From NCBI GenBank assembly GCA_902792855.1, contig CADBBP010000018.1:1-38791 (forward strand): DNA of 38,791 bases. The letters are read 5' to 3'. This DNA comes from an uncultured Prevotellaceae bacterium. Lineage in GTDB: Bacteria; Bacteroidota; Bacteroidia; Bacteroidales; Bacteroidaceae. Numbering within the stretch: position 1 is the first letter of the stretch; every line of letters starts with the position of its first letter. Under the pieces are notes generated by a model. The model ran no database searches. It was not told the DNA's origin and saw only the letters and a list, made by a program, of their open reading frames with translations. The position numbers and the translations under genes were made by a program. Below are positions 15,373 through 24,531 of this stretch, piece by piece.

Positions 15373-17460
15373 ATGAACATCATGAATACAATCAGACATA
15401 TCCTGCCCGGCCTCTTCGGCATGCTGTTGCTCGGCACCGGCATGCTGAGTTCCTGCTCCGACGAGCCCGACAGCGAGAATTTCTACACCTTCACCGGCGA
15501 GATGGCGAGCGACTACCTCCGCAACCGCAGCCAGTACAGCGAATTCACGGAAATTGTCAACCGTGCGGGACTGATGGACCTGCTGTCCACCTATGGTCAC
15601 TACACCTGCTTCGTCCCCAACAACGACGCTGTGAACGCCTACTTGCAGAACAAAGGCATCCCGAGCGTGAGTGCCCTGAGCGATGCCGACTGCGACACCA
15701 TCGCCCGTACCCACTTGGTGAACAACATGTACACGACCATTGAAATGAGTCAGGACCGCCTTGCCACTGCCAACATGCTTGGCCGCTACATCGCCACCTC
15801 CTCCGGCTTTGACGAGAACGACAACGCCGTGATTTTCCTCGAGGGTCTTGCCCATATCTACTTCGAGACACAAGACGACTCCGTGGAGAACGGCGTGATG
15901 CAGCCCATCGACCGCGTGATAGAGAAGTCGAACAACTACATCTCCGACCTGCTTCGCGACAACCCCAAAATCAGCACCTTCTACCACGCCTTGTTGGAAA
16001 CCGGCGTAGTTAACCAGCTGATGAAGGTGGAAGACGAAAGTTACGACAACCGCGTCTATCCGAAATACTACTACACGTCGGACTTCTGGAAAGAGGTGGC
16101 GTGGGTTCCCGATGCAAAGAAATACGGCTACACCGTCTTCGTGGAACCCGACGAGGTGCTGAGTTCCAAATACGGTATCGCAAAAGGCGACATCCGCGCC
16201 TTGTATGACCTTGCCTGCAAGATTTACGACCCCGTCTATCCCGACGACGTGTCAAAGGAAGGCCATAGTTTCGAGCATCTTACCGACAGCATCAACCCCC
16301 TCCACCGCTTCGTGCAATACCACATCCTCACGCGCTACACCGCCGGCACTTCCGACCTGACGCCGATGGACGTGAGTTTTGGTTCGGTCAACGGAGCCTT
16401 CGGTTTCGACGAGACGATGATCAACCCCATCGACTGGTTCCACACCCTTCTCCCCCACACCCTCATCAAGGTGGAGAAGACCACCGTTTCCGACTATATG
16501 GGCAATGCGATAAAAGGCGAGCGCTACATCAACCGCCGCTACGACTCAGCCTACAAAATCGAGGGTGTCCACATCGACCCCACTGTTGAGAGCGACGTGG
16601 TGCATGACGGTTTGAACGGCCACTATTTCTATGTCAACGACATCGTGGCCTTCAGTTACGACGTGCAGAACAAGGTCCAGAACATGCGCATCCGCATGGA
16701 CTTCTCGAGCGTCTTCCCCGAAGTGATGACCAACGGCCTTCGCTTTGAGGGCAACCCCGGCGTGGACGACCCCTCCGGCACCCCCGACGACGCCACCGTG
16801 CCAAAGAACGGCCGCAACTATTACTTCCCCTTAGGCTACTTGGACGGTGTGACGTTCAGCAACTGCAGCGTGGTTCTTCGCCGCCCGCACATCAACTTCT
16901 GGTCATGGCAGGGTGACGAGTGGAACCTGTTTGGCGACTACGACTTCACGTTCCGCATCCCTCCCATCCCCTACAGCGGCGACTGGCAGGTGCGCCTTGG
17001 CTTCTGCGCCCTCCCCACCCGTGGCGTTGCCCAGGTGTATTTCGACGGTGTCCCCCAGGGCATCCCGTTGGACATGACGCTCTTCCTCACCAGCGAGCAG
17101 TTCCTTGGCGACCGTTTCGTGGATGACGAGACTTGCGGCGATTACGACAAGAAGACCGTTGAGGAGAAAGCCGAGGAGCAGAAACTGCTTCGCAACCTTG
17201 GCGCCTACCGCGCTCCACGCTCCCTCTTCCACTTCAACACCTCCGGCACGAAATACTATTTCTGCGGCAACCAGCGCACACACCGCCGTATCCTCTGCCA
17301 GACCTACATGGATGCCAACAAAGACCACTACGTGCGCTTCCGCGTGGCCTCCGACGGCAAGCAGGGCAACAACAACGAGTTCATGCTCGACTACATGGAA
17401 CTGGTGCCCAAGAGCGTTTATGGCGTGGATGGCGATGGAGAGATAGAAGATGACCTTTGA
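15373..17460 (+). CDS. Fasciclin-type surface lipoprotein with C-terminal beta domain, 695 residues
   Basis: The lipobox is MLSSC (Cys28) followed by SDEPDSE, consistent with surface export. Two FAS1-like domains follow: about 40-185 (FTEIVNRAGLMDLLSTYGHY, TCFVPNNDAVNAYL, then a GVMQPIDRVIE-type closing strand) and about 190-420 (FYHALLETGVVNQL, YGYTVFVEPDEVL, YFYVNDIVAFS). The last roughly 250 residues are beta-rich and may be a separate domain (RIRMDFSSVFPEV, GDWQVRLGF, VRFRVASDGKQGNNNEFMLD, DYMELVP); I cannot name it, but it has a jelly-roll look. The gene starts 17 nt after SusD, in the place where surface glycan-binding proteins of Sus systems usually sit, so a ligand-capturing role is inferred. 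An alternative start is the ATG at 15382. Confidence 0.8.
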   Translation: MNIMNTIRHILPGLFGMLLLGTGMLSSCSDEPDSENFYTFTGEMASDYLRNRSQYSEFTEIVNRAGLMDLLSTYGHYTCFVPNNDAVNAYLQNKGIPSVSALSDADCDTIARTHLVNNMYTTIEMSQDRLATANMLGRYIATSSGFDENDNAVIFLEGLAHIYFETQDDSVENGVMQPIDRVIEKSNNYISDLLRDNPKISTFYHALLETGVVNQLMKVEDESYDNRVYPKYYYTSDFWKEVAWVPDAKKYGYTVFVEPDEVLSSKYGIAKGDIRALYDLACKIYDPVYPDDVSKEGHSFEHLTDSINPLHRFVQYHILTRYTAGTSDLTPMDVSFGSVNGAFGFDETMINPIDWFHTLLPHTLIKVEKTTVSDYMGNAIKGERYINRRYDSAYKIEGVHIDPTVESDVVHDGLNGHYFYVNDIVAFSYDVQNKVQNMRIRMDFSSVFPEVMTNGLRFEGNPGVDDPSGTPDDATVPKNGRNYYFPLGYLDGVTFSNCSVVLRRPHINFWSWQGDEWNLFGDYDFTFRIPPIPYSGDWQVRLGFCALPTRGVAQVYFDGVPQGIPLDMTLFLTSEQFLGDRFVDDETCGDYDKKTVEEKAEEQKLLRNLGAYRAPRSLFHFNTSGTKYYFCGNQRTHRRILCQTYMDANKDHYVRFRVASDGKQGNNNEFMLDYMELVPKSVYGVDGDGEIEDDL

Positions 17461-17463
17461 TAA

Positions 17464-17500
17464 ATTAAAAATTAAAGATTAAAGATTAAAAATTAATATT
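17464..17500. repeat. AT-rich short tandem repeat (ATTAAAR units)
   Basis: About five units of ATTAAAA or ATTAAAG in a row lie in the 94-nt gap between the two FAS1 lipoprotein genes. Such AT-rich arrays are common between Bacteroidales genes. No promoter or terminator was recognised here, so the operon probably continues through it. Confidence 0.6.
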
Positions 17501-17554
17501 GGGATTTTTAATTATATCAAGGCATATAACAACGTAAATATAGCAAAAAGATAT

Positions 17555-19276
17555 ATGAAACGAAAGAACCTATATAAGATAGCATTGGGGTTGGCATTCG
17601 CCCCCCTATTGCTGACGGGTTGCAGTGACGAGTGGGATGACCACTACGACAGCACCTCGAAAGGCGTGCTTGGCGGAACGCTTTGGGATGCCATCCAGAA
17701 GGATGCCAACTTGAGCAATTTCGCCAGCGTGGTGAGTGCCTGCGGTTACGACAAGGCACTTGGCAGCAGCCAGGTGTTCACCGTCTTCGCTCCCGGCAAC
17801 GATGTTTTCAGCAGCGAGCAGGCACAAGCCCTCATCGCTGCCTACAACACCCAGAAAGGCGTGGTGAGTGATGACGAGAACACGACGTTGAAGGAATTCC
17901 TGCAAAATCACATCGCTCTTTACAACTACTCCGTATCGAGCAAGAGCAACGACTCGATTGTGATGATGAATGGCAAATATTCCATTCTCACTCCCAGCGG
18001 CATCAATGGGACGGCCTTCACCGAGAGCAACCAGCACTATCAAAACGGCGTGCTCTTCAAGGTGGGCAGCCCCTTGAAATTCTTCCCCAACGTGTTTGAG
18101 TACATGCGTCAGGACAGCGAGTTGGACAGCCTCGCGAGTTTCTTCTACAACCCGCGTTTCTACCGCCGCGTGTTCCAACCTGACCAGAGTGTGCCTGGCG
18201 GCATCGTCGATGGCAAGACGGTGTATCTCGACTCCGTCTTCACCCAGCAAAACGAGCTGTTTGAAAGCGACTTTCTCGAGGCCCGCCTCAACCGTGAGGA
18301 CAGTACCTATTGGATGATAGCCCCCACCAACCGCGTGTGGCGCGAGTTGGTGGAGGAATACACCCCCTATTTCAACTACGACAAAACGGTGGCCGACAGC
18401 GACTCCATTGTTTACACCAACACCCGTATGGCCATTGTGAAAGGCACGGTGTTCAGCCGTGGCATCAATTTCGACAACATGGTTCGCGACTCCCTGATGT
18501 CCACCAATGCCGTTTACAACTACCAACGCCGCCAACTCTATTGGGGCAACGACACAATGCATTACTATCAGTACATGCATCCATACGCCTCTGGCGGCGT
18601 GCTGACCGACGCTCGTGTGGAACCATGCAGCAATGGTGTGATGTATGTGAGCGACAACTGGAAAATCAACAAGCTTGAGACTTTCTGCCAGACGCGCATC
18701 ATCGAGGCCGAGAAAAACGGCTCCATCAAGGAGGTGTTGAAGCAGGCCAACCAACAAGGCGTATTGGAAGAAATGGCCACCCCCCGTTTCCGCACGGTTA
18801 TCCCCCAGAACGCATTTTACGGGCAAGTGTCGGGTAATTCCTTCGTGGAGTTCGAGCCCACGACGACAACGGTTCAGCCCGGAGTGACCTTCAACATCAC
18901 CGACGTGCTTTCCAATGTAGGCTATGACATCTACCTTGTCACCGCCCCCGCCTTGGCCAACGACAGCAATGCCACCGCCATCCAAAGCCTCCCCACCATC
19001 CTCAACGTCTATTTAGGCTACCACAACAAGGAAGGTGTGAAGCAAGAGAAGGAACTTGCCCGCCAAATAGAGACGAAAGGCGATGTGGTGAACTACATGC
19101 TCCTGGCCGAAGATTTCAAGTTCCCCGTGGCTTCCTACGGCCTTAACGAAGACGAGCCCCAAGTGACGTTGAGATTGGAAACCAACGTCCGTCCTCGCGC
19201 CGTGAACGTCACCCACACGCGAACGATGCGCATCGACTGTATCATCCTGAAGCCCCATGAGGGAGAAACCAAATAA
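17555..19276 (+). CDS. Fasciclin-type surface lipoprotein, 573 residues
   Basis: The lipobox is LLTGC (Cys23) followed by the acidic SDEWDDHYD, a strong surface-export mark. A FAS1-type domain is seen at about residues 40-170 (LWDAIQKDANLSNFASVVSA, VFTVFAPGNDVFSSE, LFKVGSPLKF). A second, divergent one runs over about 185-395 (LDSLASFFYNPRFYRRVF, YWMIAPTNRVWREL, GVMYVSDNWKINKL). The C-terminal 170 residues are beta-rich (VQPGVTFNITDVLSNVGYDI, TMRIDCIIL) and may contact ligand or partner proteins. The gene follows the 695-residue FAS1 lipoprotein and precedes the second SusC by 15 nt. It is the third fasciclin lipoprotein of the operon. Its ligand is unknown. Confidence 0.8.
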   Translation: MKRKNLYKIALGLAFAPLLLTGCSDEWDDHYDSTSKGVLGGTLWDAIQKDANLSNFASVVSACGYDKALGSSQVFTVFAPGNDVFSSEQAQALIAAYNTQKGVVSDDENTTLKEFLQNHIALYNYSVSSKSNDSIVMMNGKYSILTPSGINGTAFTESNQHYQNGVLFKVGSPLKFFPNVFEYMRQDSELDSLASFFYNPRFYRRVFQPDQSVPGGIVDGKTVYLDSVFTQQNELFESDFLEARLNREDSTYWMIAPTNRVWRELVEEYTPYFNYDKTVADSDSIVYTNTRMAIVKGTVFSRGINFDNMVRDSLMSTNAVYNYQRRQLYWGNDTMHYYQYMHPYASGGVLTDARVEPCSNGVMYVSDNWKINKLETFCQTRIIEAEKNGSIKEVLKQANQQGVLEEMATPRFRTVIPQNAFYGQVSGNSFVEFEPTTTTVQPGVTFNITDVLSNVGYDIYLVTAPALANDSNATAIQSLPTILNVYLGYHNKEGVKQEKELARQIETKGDVVNYMLLAEDFKFPVASYGLNEDEPQVTLRLETNVRPRAVNVTHTRTMRIDCIILKPHEGETK

Positions 19277-19291
19277 CCAACAAGAAAAGCA

Positions 19292-22200
19292 ATGAAGATG
19301 AAACACGATAATCCTACATTCATCCGCAGAAGGCCCGGCTTCTTCTCTGCCGGTTGCCACATGCTCATAGCCATGGGGCTGCTGCTGGCCTTCCCCACCA
19401 GCCTGTCAGCACAGGACGAGGAGGAGGATGCCACCCAGCAGAACACCGTTCGCAAGGTGGTGGATAAGAAGAAGACCTATCCCACCCGTATCGTCAGCGG
19501 CAAAGTGTTCGACGCGACGACCCATCAACCCATCAGCGGCAGCATCGTCTCTGCCGACGGCGTGGAGGGTTACAGTATGTTGACGGGCGACGACGGCTCC
19601 TATCAGTTGAAGGTTCCTGAGTTCTCCACCTCCATCTATGTGGTGTCCCCCGACTACAACCCGCTGCGAATAGGTTTGGTGGAGGGCGAGGCTCAGCGCG
19701 ACGCACTACTCTACCCCACTACGTTCCAAGCCGAATACGGCAAGGAGACCAACCTTCGCAACGAGCATAGTGCGAGCGACTTCCAGTATTCCAACGAGGT
19801 GAACATCAAGAGCGAGATACAGAAGCAGTTGGGTGGCCAGGCCTATACCATCACGCGTAGCGGCCTCCAAGGCGTTGGCAGCGTGATGTTCGTCCAAGGC
19901 CTCAACTCACTCAACGTGAATGCCCAGCCACTGATTGTTATCGACGACGTGATCATCGACCAACAATATGGTCGCACGATGCTCCACGACGGCTTCTTCA
20001 ACGACATCCTGTCCAACCTCAACACAGCCGACATCGAGAAGGTGACCGTGCTGCGCAACGGCACCGCCCTCTACGGTGCGAAGGGGGCCAACGGTGTCAT
20101 CCTCATCCAGACACGCCGCAACAAGTCGATGGCCACCCGCATCACCGCCAACGTCTCCGCCGGCGTGGTGTTCGAGCCGAAATACATCGACGTGATGGGT
20201 GCCGAGCAGTACCGCAGCTATGCCTCCGAATTGCTCAAGACGACCAACACCACCATCCGCGAGTTCAAGTTCCTCAACGAGGACCCCAACTATTACTACT
20301 ACACGCAGTATCACCAGAACACCGACTGGAAGGACTTGGTTTACAAGACCGCCTTCACCCAGAACTACGGCATCAACGTGGAAGGTGGCGACAACATCGC
20401 CAACTATAACCTCTCCGTAGGCTACGTGAAGCAGGACAGTCCGATGAAATACAACGACATGGGCCGCATCAACGTGCGCTTCAACACCGACATCCACCTG
20501 CTCAAGCGATTGGACATCCGTTTCGACGCCTCCTTCGCCAACACCACGCGCAACATCCGTGACGACGGCGCCCCGGAGACCTACGACGAAGGCACGCCCT
20601 CCAGCCCCTCCTTCCTTGCCTACGTGAAGAGCCCGTTCCTCAGCCCTTACAGCTACGGTCGCGGCATCCTGAGCAAGAACCACTACGACATCGACGAGGA
20701 AAGCTATCTTACCGAGGCCCTGTCCAAGTATCCCAACTACAACTGGAAGCTCGGCAACCCGGCAGCCATCAACGAATATGGCGATGCAGAGAACAAGAAC
20801 CACTTTGAGAATTCGATGCTCAACCTTTCAGTGACTCCGAAATGGACCTTCAGCCCCCATTTGTGGTTGTCGGAGCATTTCAGCTACAACCTCGTGAACA
20901 CCAACGAGATGTATTACATCCCCATCAACGGCACTCCCCAATACTACGTGAGCAGCATCGGCGCCCGTCGCGACAATGAGGTCCGCTCCCTCGCCTCGAA
21001 GCAGAACTCCGTGATGAGCGACACCCGCTTGGACTGGCACAACCGTTTCAACGCCCACTACCTCCACGTCTTCGGCGGCGCCCGCATCAACTGGGAGAGC
21101 TACACGATGAACTCACAGTTGGGCTATGACACGGGCAACGACAAGACGCCGTTCATGAGCAACAGTTTGAAGAACACGCAGGACGTGGGTGTGAACGATG
21201 CCTGGAACTCGCTTGCGTGGTACCTGCAGGGAGAGTACAACTACCGCAACCGCTATTTCCTTCAGGCCAACCTGACACTGGAGGGTTCCTCCCGCTTCGG
21301 CCAAGACGGCGGCGACCTCAACCTGTTTGATGCCGCATGGGGTCTCTTCCCCGGCGTACAAGCTTCCTGGGTGCTGAGCAACGAGCCATGGCTTGCGAAG
21401 GTGAAATTCGTCAACTACCTCCGTCTGACCGCCGGTTATGACATCAGCGGCAACGACGACATCGACTACTATGTAGCCCGCAGCTTCTTCCGTGCCAAGC
21501 AATTCCTCCACGCCATCTCCGGCCTGACGCTCGACGGCATCGGCAACACAGAGATTGAGTGGGAGAAGACCGGTCGCTTCAACGTGGGCTTCGAGGCCAG
21601 TTTGCTGAACAACCGCATCACCCTCGGCGCCAACTATTACAACAGCACGACGAGCAACCTGCTGACCCGCCAGTCGCTCGGTTTCCTCTCCGGTCTGGAC
21701 CAGAACTGGAACAACGGCGGCAAGCTGAGCAACACCGGCTACGACTTGAACGCAACCATGAAGGTGTTGGCCCTGAAAGACTGGCAATGGCAGTTGGGCG
21801 GCAGCATCGGACACTACAAGAATGAGATCAAGGAGTTGAGCGACGGCAACAAGTACATGGACACCGAGGTGTATGGCGCCACCATCCGCACGAAAGTGGG
21901 CGACGCCGCCAACCTGTTCTATGGTTACAAGACCCTCGGCGTCTTCTCCACAAGCGAGGAGGCCGCTGCTGCCAACCTCTACATCCTTGGCGACAACGGC
22001 GTTGACCGCAACTATTTCGGTGCCGGTGACATCCATTTCGCCGACTTGAACAACGATGGGCGCATCGACGAGAACGACCGGAAGGTGATAGGCGACCCGA
22101 ATCCCGACTTCTATGGCAACATCTTCACCACGTTGAACTGGAAACGCCTGCGCCTCGACGTTCGCTTCACTTACTCCATGGGCAACGATGTTTACAACTA

Positions 22201-22591
22201 CATGCGCCAACAGTTGGAGAGCGGCAGCCGCTTCATGAACCAGACCACAGCCATGACGCGCCGCTGGCAGGTGGAGGGTCAGCAGACCGACGTTCCCCGC
22301 TTAGCCTTCCAGGACCCGATGGGCAACGCTCGTTTCAGCGACCGTTGGATAGAGGATGGCAGCTACCTACGCCTGAAGACGGTGACGCTGAGCTATGAGT
22401 TGCCCCTGAAGTCACAGTTCATCCAAGGCTTGCAATTCTGGGTGCAGGGCAACAATCTCCTCACCTTCTCCAAGTACCTTGGCAGCGACCCTGAGTTCAC
22501 CATGACTTCCTCCGTCATCGGCCAAGGCATCGACTTGGGCCGCATCGGTCAAAGCCGCTCCGTGGTGGCTGGTATGAAGATCAATCTCTAA
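19292..22591 (+). CDS. SusC/RagA-type TonB-dependent outer membrane transporter (second copy)
   Basis: This intact 1099-residue protein has a long N-terminal signal region (hydrophobic HMLIAMGLLLAFPTSLSA, cleavage near residue 40). An acidic linker (QDEEEDATQQ) comes next, then a carboxypeptidase-regulatory-like domain (about 65-140, IVSGKVFDATTHQPISGSIV, GDDGSYQLKV). The plug domain includes LIVIDDVII, ADIEKVTVLRNGTALYGAKG and ANGVILIQT. The barrel follows, with LNNDGRIDENDRKVIGDPNP near the end and a final strand VVAGMKINL. It is clearly not a recent duplicate of the SusC at 10253, because the two differ throughout. It probably imports a different or related ligand together with the SusD 20 nt downstream. 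Confidence 0.9.
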   Translation: MKMKHDNPTFIRRRPGFFSAGCHMLIAMGLLLAFPTSLSAQDEEEDATQQNTVRKVVDKKKTYPTRIVSGKVFDATTHQPISGSIVSADGVEGYSMLTGDDGSYQLKVPEFSTSIYVVSPDYNPLRIGLVEGEAQRDALLYPTTFQAEYGKETNLRNEHSASDFQYSNEVNIKSEIQKQLGGQAYTITRSGLQGVGSVMFVQGLNSLNVNAQPLIVIDDVIIDQQYGRTMLHDGFFNDILSNLNTADIEKVTVLRNGTALYGAKGANGVILIQTRRNKSMATRITANVSAGVVFEPKYIDVMGAEQYRSYASELLKTTNTTIREFKFLNEDPNYYYYTQYHQNTDWKDLVYKTAFTQNYGINVEGGDNIANYNLSVGYVKQDSPMKYNDMGRINVRFNTDIHLLKRLDIRFDASFANTTRNIRDDGAPETYDEGTPSSPSFLAYVKSPFLSPYSYGRGILSKNHYDIDEESYLTEALSKYPNYNWKLGNPAAINEYGDAENKNHFENSMLNLSVTPKWTFSPHLWLSEHFSYNLVNTNEMYYIPINGTPQYYVSSIGARRDNEVRSLASKQNSVMSDTRLDWHNRFNAHYLHVFGGARINWESYTMNSQLGYDTGNDKTPFMSNSLKNTQDVGVNDAWNSLAWYLQGEYNYRNRYFLQANLTLEGSSRFGQDGGDLNLFDAAWGLFPGVQASWVLSNEPWLAKVKFVNYLRLTAGYDISGNDDIDYYVARSFFRAKQFLHAISGLTLDGIGNTEIEWEKTGRFNVGFEASLLNNRITLGANYYNSTTSNLLTRQSLGFLSGLDQNWNNGGKLSNTGYDLNATMKVLALKDWQWQLGGSIGHYKNEIKELSDGNKYMDTEVYGATIRTKVGDAANLFYGYKTLGVFSTSEEAAAANLYILGDNGVDRNYFGAGDIHFADLNNDGRIDENDRKVIGDPNPDFYGNIFTTLNWKRLRLDVRFTYSMGNDVYNYMRQQLESGSRFMNQTTAMTRRWQVEGQQTDVPRLAFQDPMGNARFSDRWIEDGSYLRLKTVTLSYELPLKSQFIQGLQFWVQGNNLLTFSKYLGSDPEFTMTSSVIGQGIDLGRIGQSRSVVAGMKINL

Positions 22592-22611
22592 CCCTCAAAG
22601 CCCATACGATT

Positions 22612-24447
22612 ATGAAAAAACTCATCATATTCTTCAGCTCCGTTTGCCTGCTCTCCACCCTGAGCAGCTGCTCCGATTTCTTTGACCAGGAGTCCGACCA
22701 TGTGATATACACGGAGAACCGCAAATTGACCAACCCCACCGACTCGATGTATAGTTTGACGGGCATTTGGAACAAGCTTCAGGCCATTGCCGACCGCACC
22801 ATCCTCCTTGGCGAGGTGCGTGGCGACCTTTGCACACTGACGAGCGTTGCCAGCAGCGACTTGCGCGATGTGTCGGAGTTCAACATCGGCCCCGACAATA
22901 TGTACAACCGCCCTCGCGACTACTACGCTGTCATCAACAACTGCAACTATTTCATCGCCCATGCCGACACGGCGTTGAAGGACAACCGCAACGAGTACAT
23001 CTTTATGCGCGAGTATGCCGCTGTGAAGGCCATCCGTGCCTGGACTTACCTGCAGTTGGTCATCAACTACGGCTCGGTGCCCTTCGTCACAGAACCCATC
23101 CTGACAAAGGAGGAGGCTGAGAAGACCTATCCACGCTATGACATTGCGCAGGTGGCAGAGTATTTCATCAGCGACCTCCTTCCCCTGGCCGAGCGCTACG
23201 GCCGCGACTATCCGAAATACGGCACCATCCGCTTCACAGACAGCCGCTTTTTCTACTTCCCCATCAACATTGTTCTTGGCGACCTCTACCTGTGGCACGG
23301 CAGTGCTTCGGGAAACAAGGAGAGTTTCAAGCAATCGGCCCTGCGCTACTACAAGTACATCTCCGAGCGCAACGGCGATAATGAGACTTACCCCACCGGC
23401 ACGGATCGAAACTATTGGATGACGGGCAGCAGTTCCTGGGATCAATTACAAGATGTTACATGGGTATCTAATTTCTTATACGAGTCCTATTCTACAGAAG
23501 CGGAGTTAATTACCATGATTCCCTGTGACTCCATTCCCGCCGAGGGCAACTACAGCCAGATGCGCAACCTCTTCACTGTCACCGACTACAACAACAACAA
23601 GCCGAGCATCAGCCTATCCCCTCGTATGGAGGAAATATCAGAAGCCCAGGAATATTGTCTTGTAGGCGAGAACGGCATGACGGTGAGTTACTCTCCCAAA
23701 GGTCTGCCCTATCATCGCAGTGGAGACCTTCGCCTCACATCGTATTGCACCGAAAGGCGTCTCACCGACAAGATGACGGGTGACATAACGGAAGTGACGA
23801 CCCTCGACAAATACCTCACACGCAACGTGCATATCTATCGCCGCCAAATGGTCTATCTCCGCATGGCAGAGGCCCTCAACCAAGCAGGCTATCCCCGCAT
23901 GGCCTTCCTCATTCTCTCACGCGGCCTTACCAACTCCGCCATCGTGGAGGATGTGTACAGCTACATGTATGACATGGACGGCAGCGAGAGCGACTTCGCT
24001 TTCTTGGACCAATTCAGTTTCCCCGACTCGCGTTACATCGAGTTCACCGTTGACTACCTGACGAGCAGCGGCGGTGGTGCATTTGGTCGCAATGCCAACA
24101 CGATGGGCATGCACAGCCGTGGCAGCGGTTTCACCCCGATGAACGAGTTTTACCGGCTGCCTGTTGACACGCTTCGCAGCGAGCGCGAGCAGACGCCCGA
24201 CCTTCAAGCCTTCGTCGATGACCTCATCCTCACGGAAGGCGCGTTGGAGTTTGCATACGAGGGCACCCGCTACTACGACATCATGCGCTTTGCCATGCGC
24301 TCCGCCAATCCGGGGCAGTTCATGGCCGAGAAGGTCTATGCCCGTCGCGGCGCAGCCAACGCCGACGTGGTGCGCAGCGAAATCAAGTCAGACCTGACCC
24401 AAAAGGAAAACTGGTATATGAAATGGAACGGAGCCATCGGCTTCTGA
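22612..24447 (+). CDS. SusD/RagB-type surface lipoprotein (second pair)
   Basis: This is a 611-residue SusD-like protein with lipobox TLSSC (Cys20) followed by SDFFDQESD. SusD features include YAVINNCNYFIAHAD, AAVKAIRAWTYLQLVINYG and VPFVTEPILTKEEAE in the N-terminal half. FAYEGTRYYDIMRFAMR near the end is a variant of the classic EFAFEGxRxxDLxR motif. It is the last gene of the operon, followed by a terminator at 24467-24500. A stretch at about 23440-23520 is visibly AT-richer than the rest and uses TTA, ATT, GTT and TCT codons that the neighbours avoid, while the frame stays open. It is expected to cap the SusC at 19292-22591. Confidence 0.9.
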   Translation: MKKLIIFFSSVCLLSTLSSCSDFFDQESDHVIYTENRKLTNPTDSMYSLTGIWNKLQAIADRTILLGEVRGDLCTLTSVASSDLRDVSEFNIGPDNMYNRPRDYYAVINNCNYFIAHADTALKDNRNEYIFMREYAAVKAIRAWTYLQLVINYGSVPFVTEPILTKEEAEKTYPRYDIAQVAEYFISDLLPLAERYGRDYPKYGTIRFTDSRFFYFPINIVLGDLYLWHGSASGNKESFKQSALRYYKYISERNGDNETYPTGTDRNYWMTGSSSWDQLQDVTWVSNFLYESYSTEAELITMIPCDSIPAEGNYSQMRNLFTVTDYNNNKPSISLSPRMEEISEAQEYCLVGENGMTVSYSPKGLPYHRSGDLRLTSYCTERRLTDKMTGDITEVTTLDKYLTRNVHIYRRQMVYLRMAEALNQAGYPRMAFLILSRGLTNSAIVEDVYSYMYDMDGSESDFAFLDQFSFPDSRYIEFTVDYLTSSGGGAFGRNANTMGMHSRGSGFTPMNEFYRLPVDTLRSEREQTPDLQAFVDDLILTEGALEFAYEGTRYYDIMRFAMRSANPGQFMAEKVYARRGAANADVVRSEIKSDLTQKENWYMKWNGAIGF

Positions 24448-24466
24448 GGCCCTACTCCTTATACTA

Positions 24467-24500
24467 AAAATCTCCCCCGCCGTCTGGCAGGGGAGATTTT
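24467..24500. terminator. Bidirectional terminator between SusD and GH30
   Basis: AAAATCTCCCC (24467-24477) pairs with GGGGAGATTTT (24490-24500) across a 12-base loop. The A and T runs on the two arms allow termination of both the plus-strand Sus operon and the convergent minus-strand genes. Confidence 0.8.
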
Positions 24501-24531
24501 CATATAGTAGCTATCGTTACTGTAGGGACTA

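Noticed and set aside
17606-18985. 459-residue minus-strand frame antisense to the third FAS1 gene
   Set aside because: The translation has shadow-like His/Val/Gly composition. The plus strand codes a lipoprotein with lipobox and FAS1 cores.
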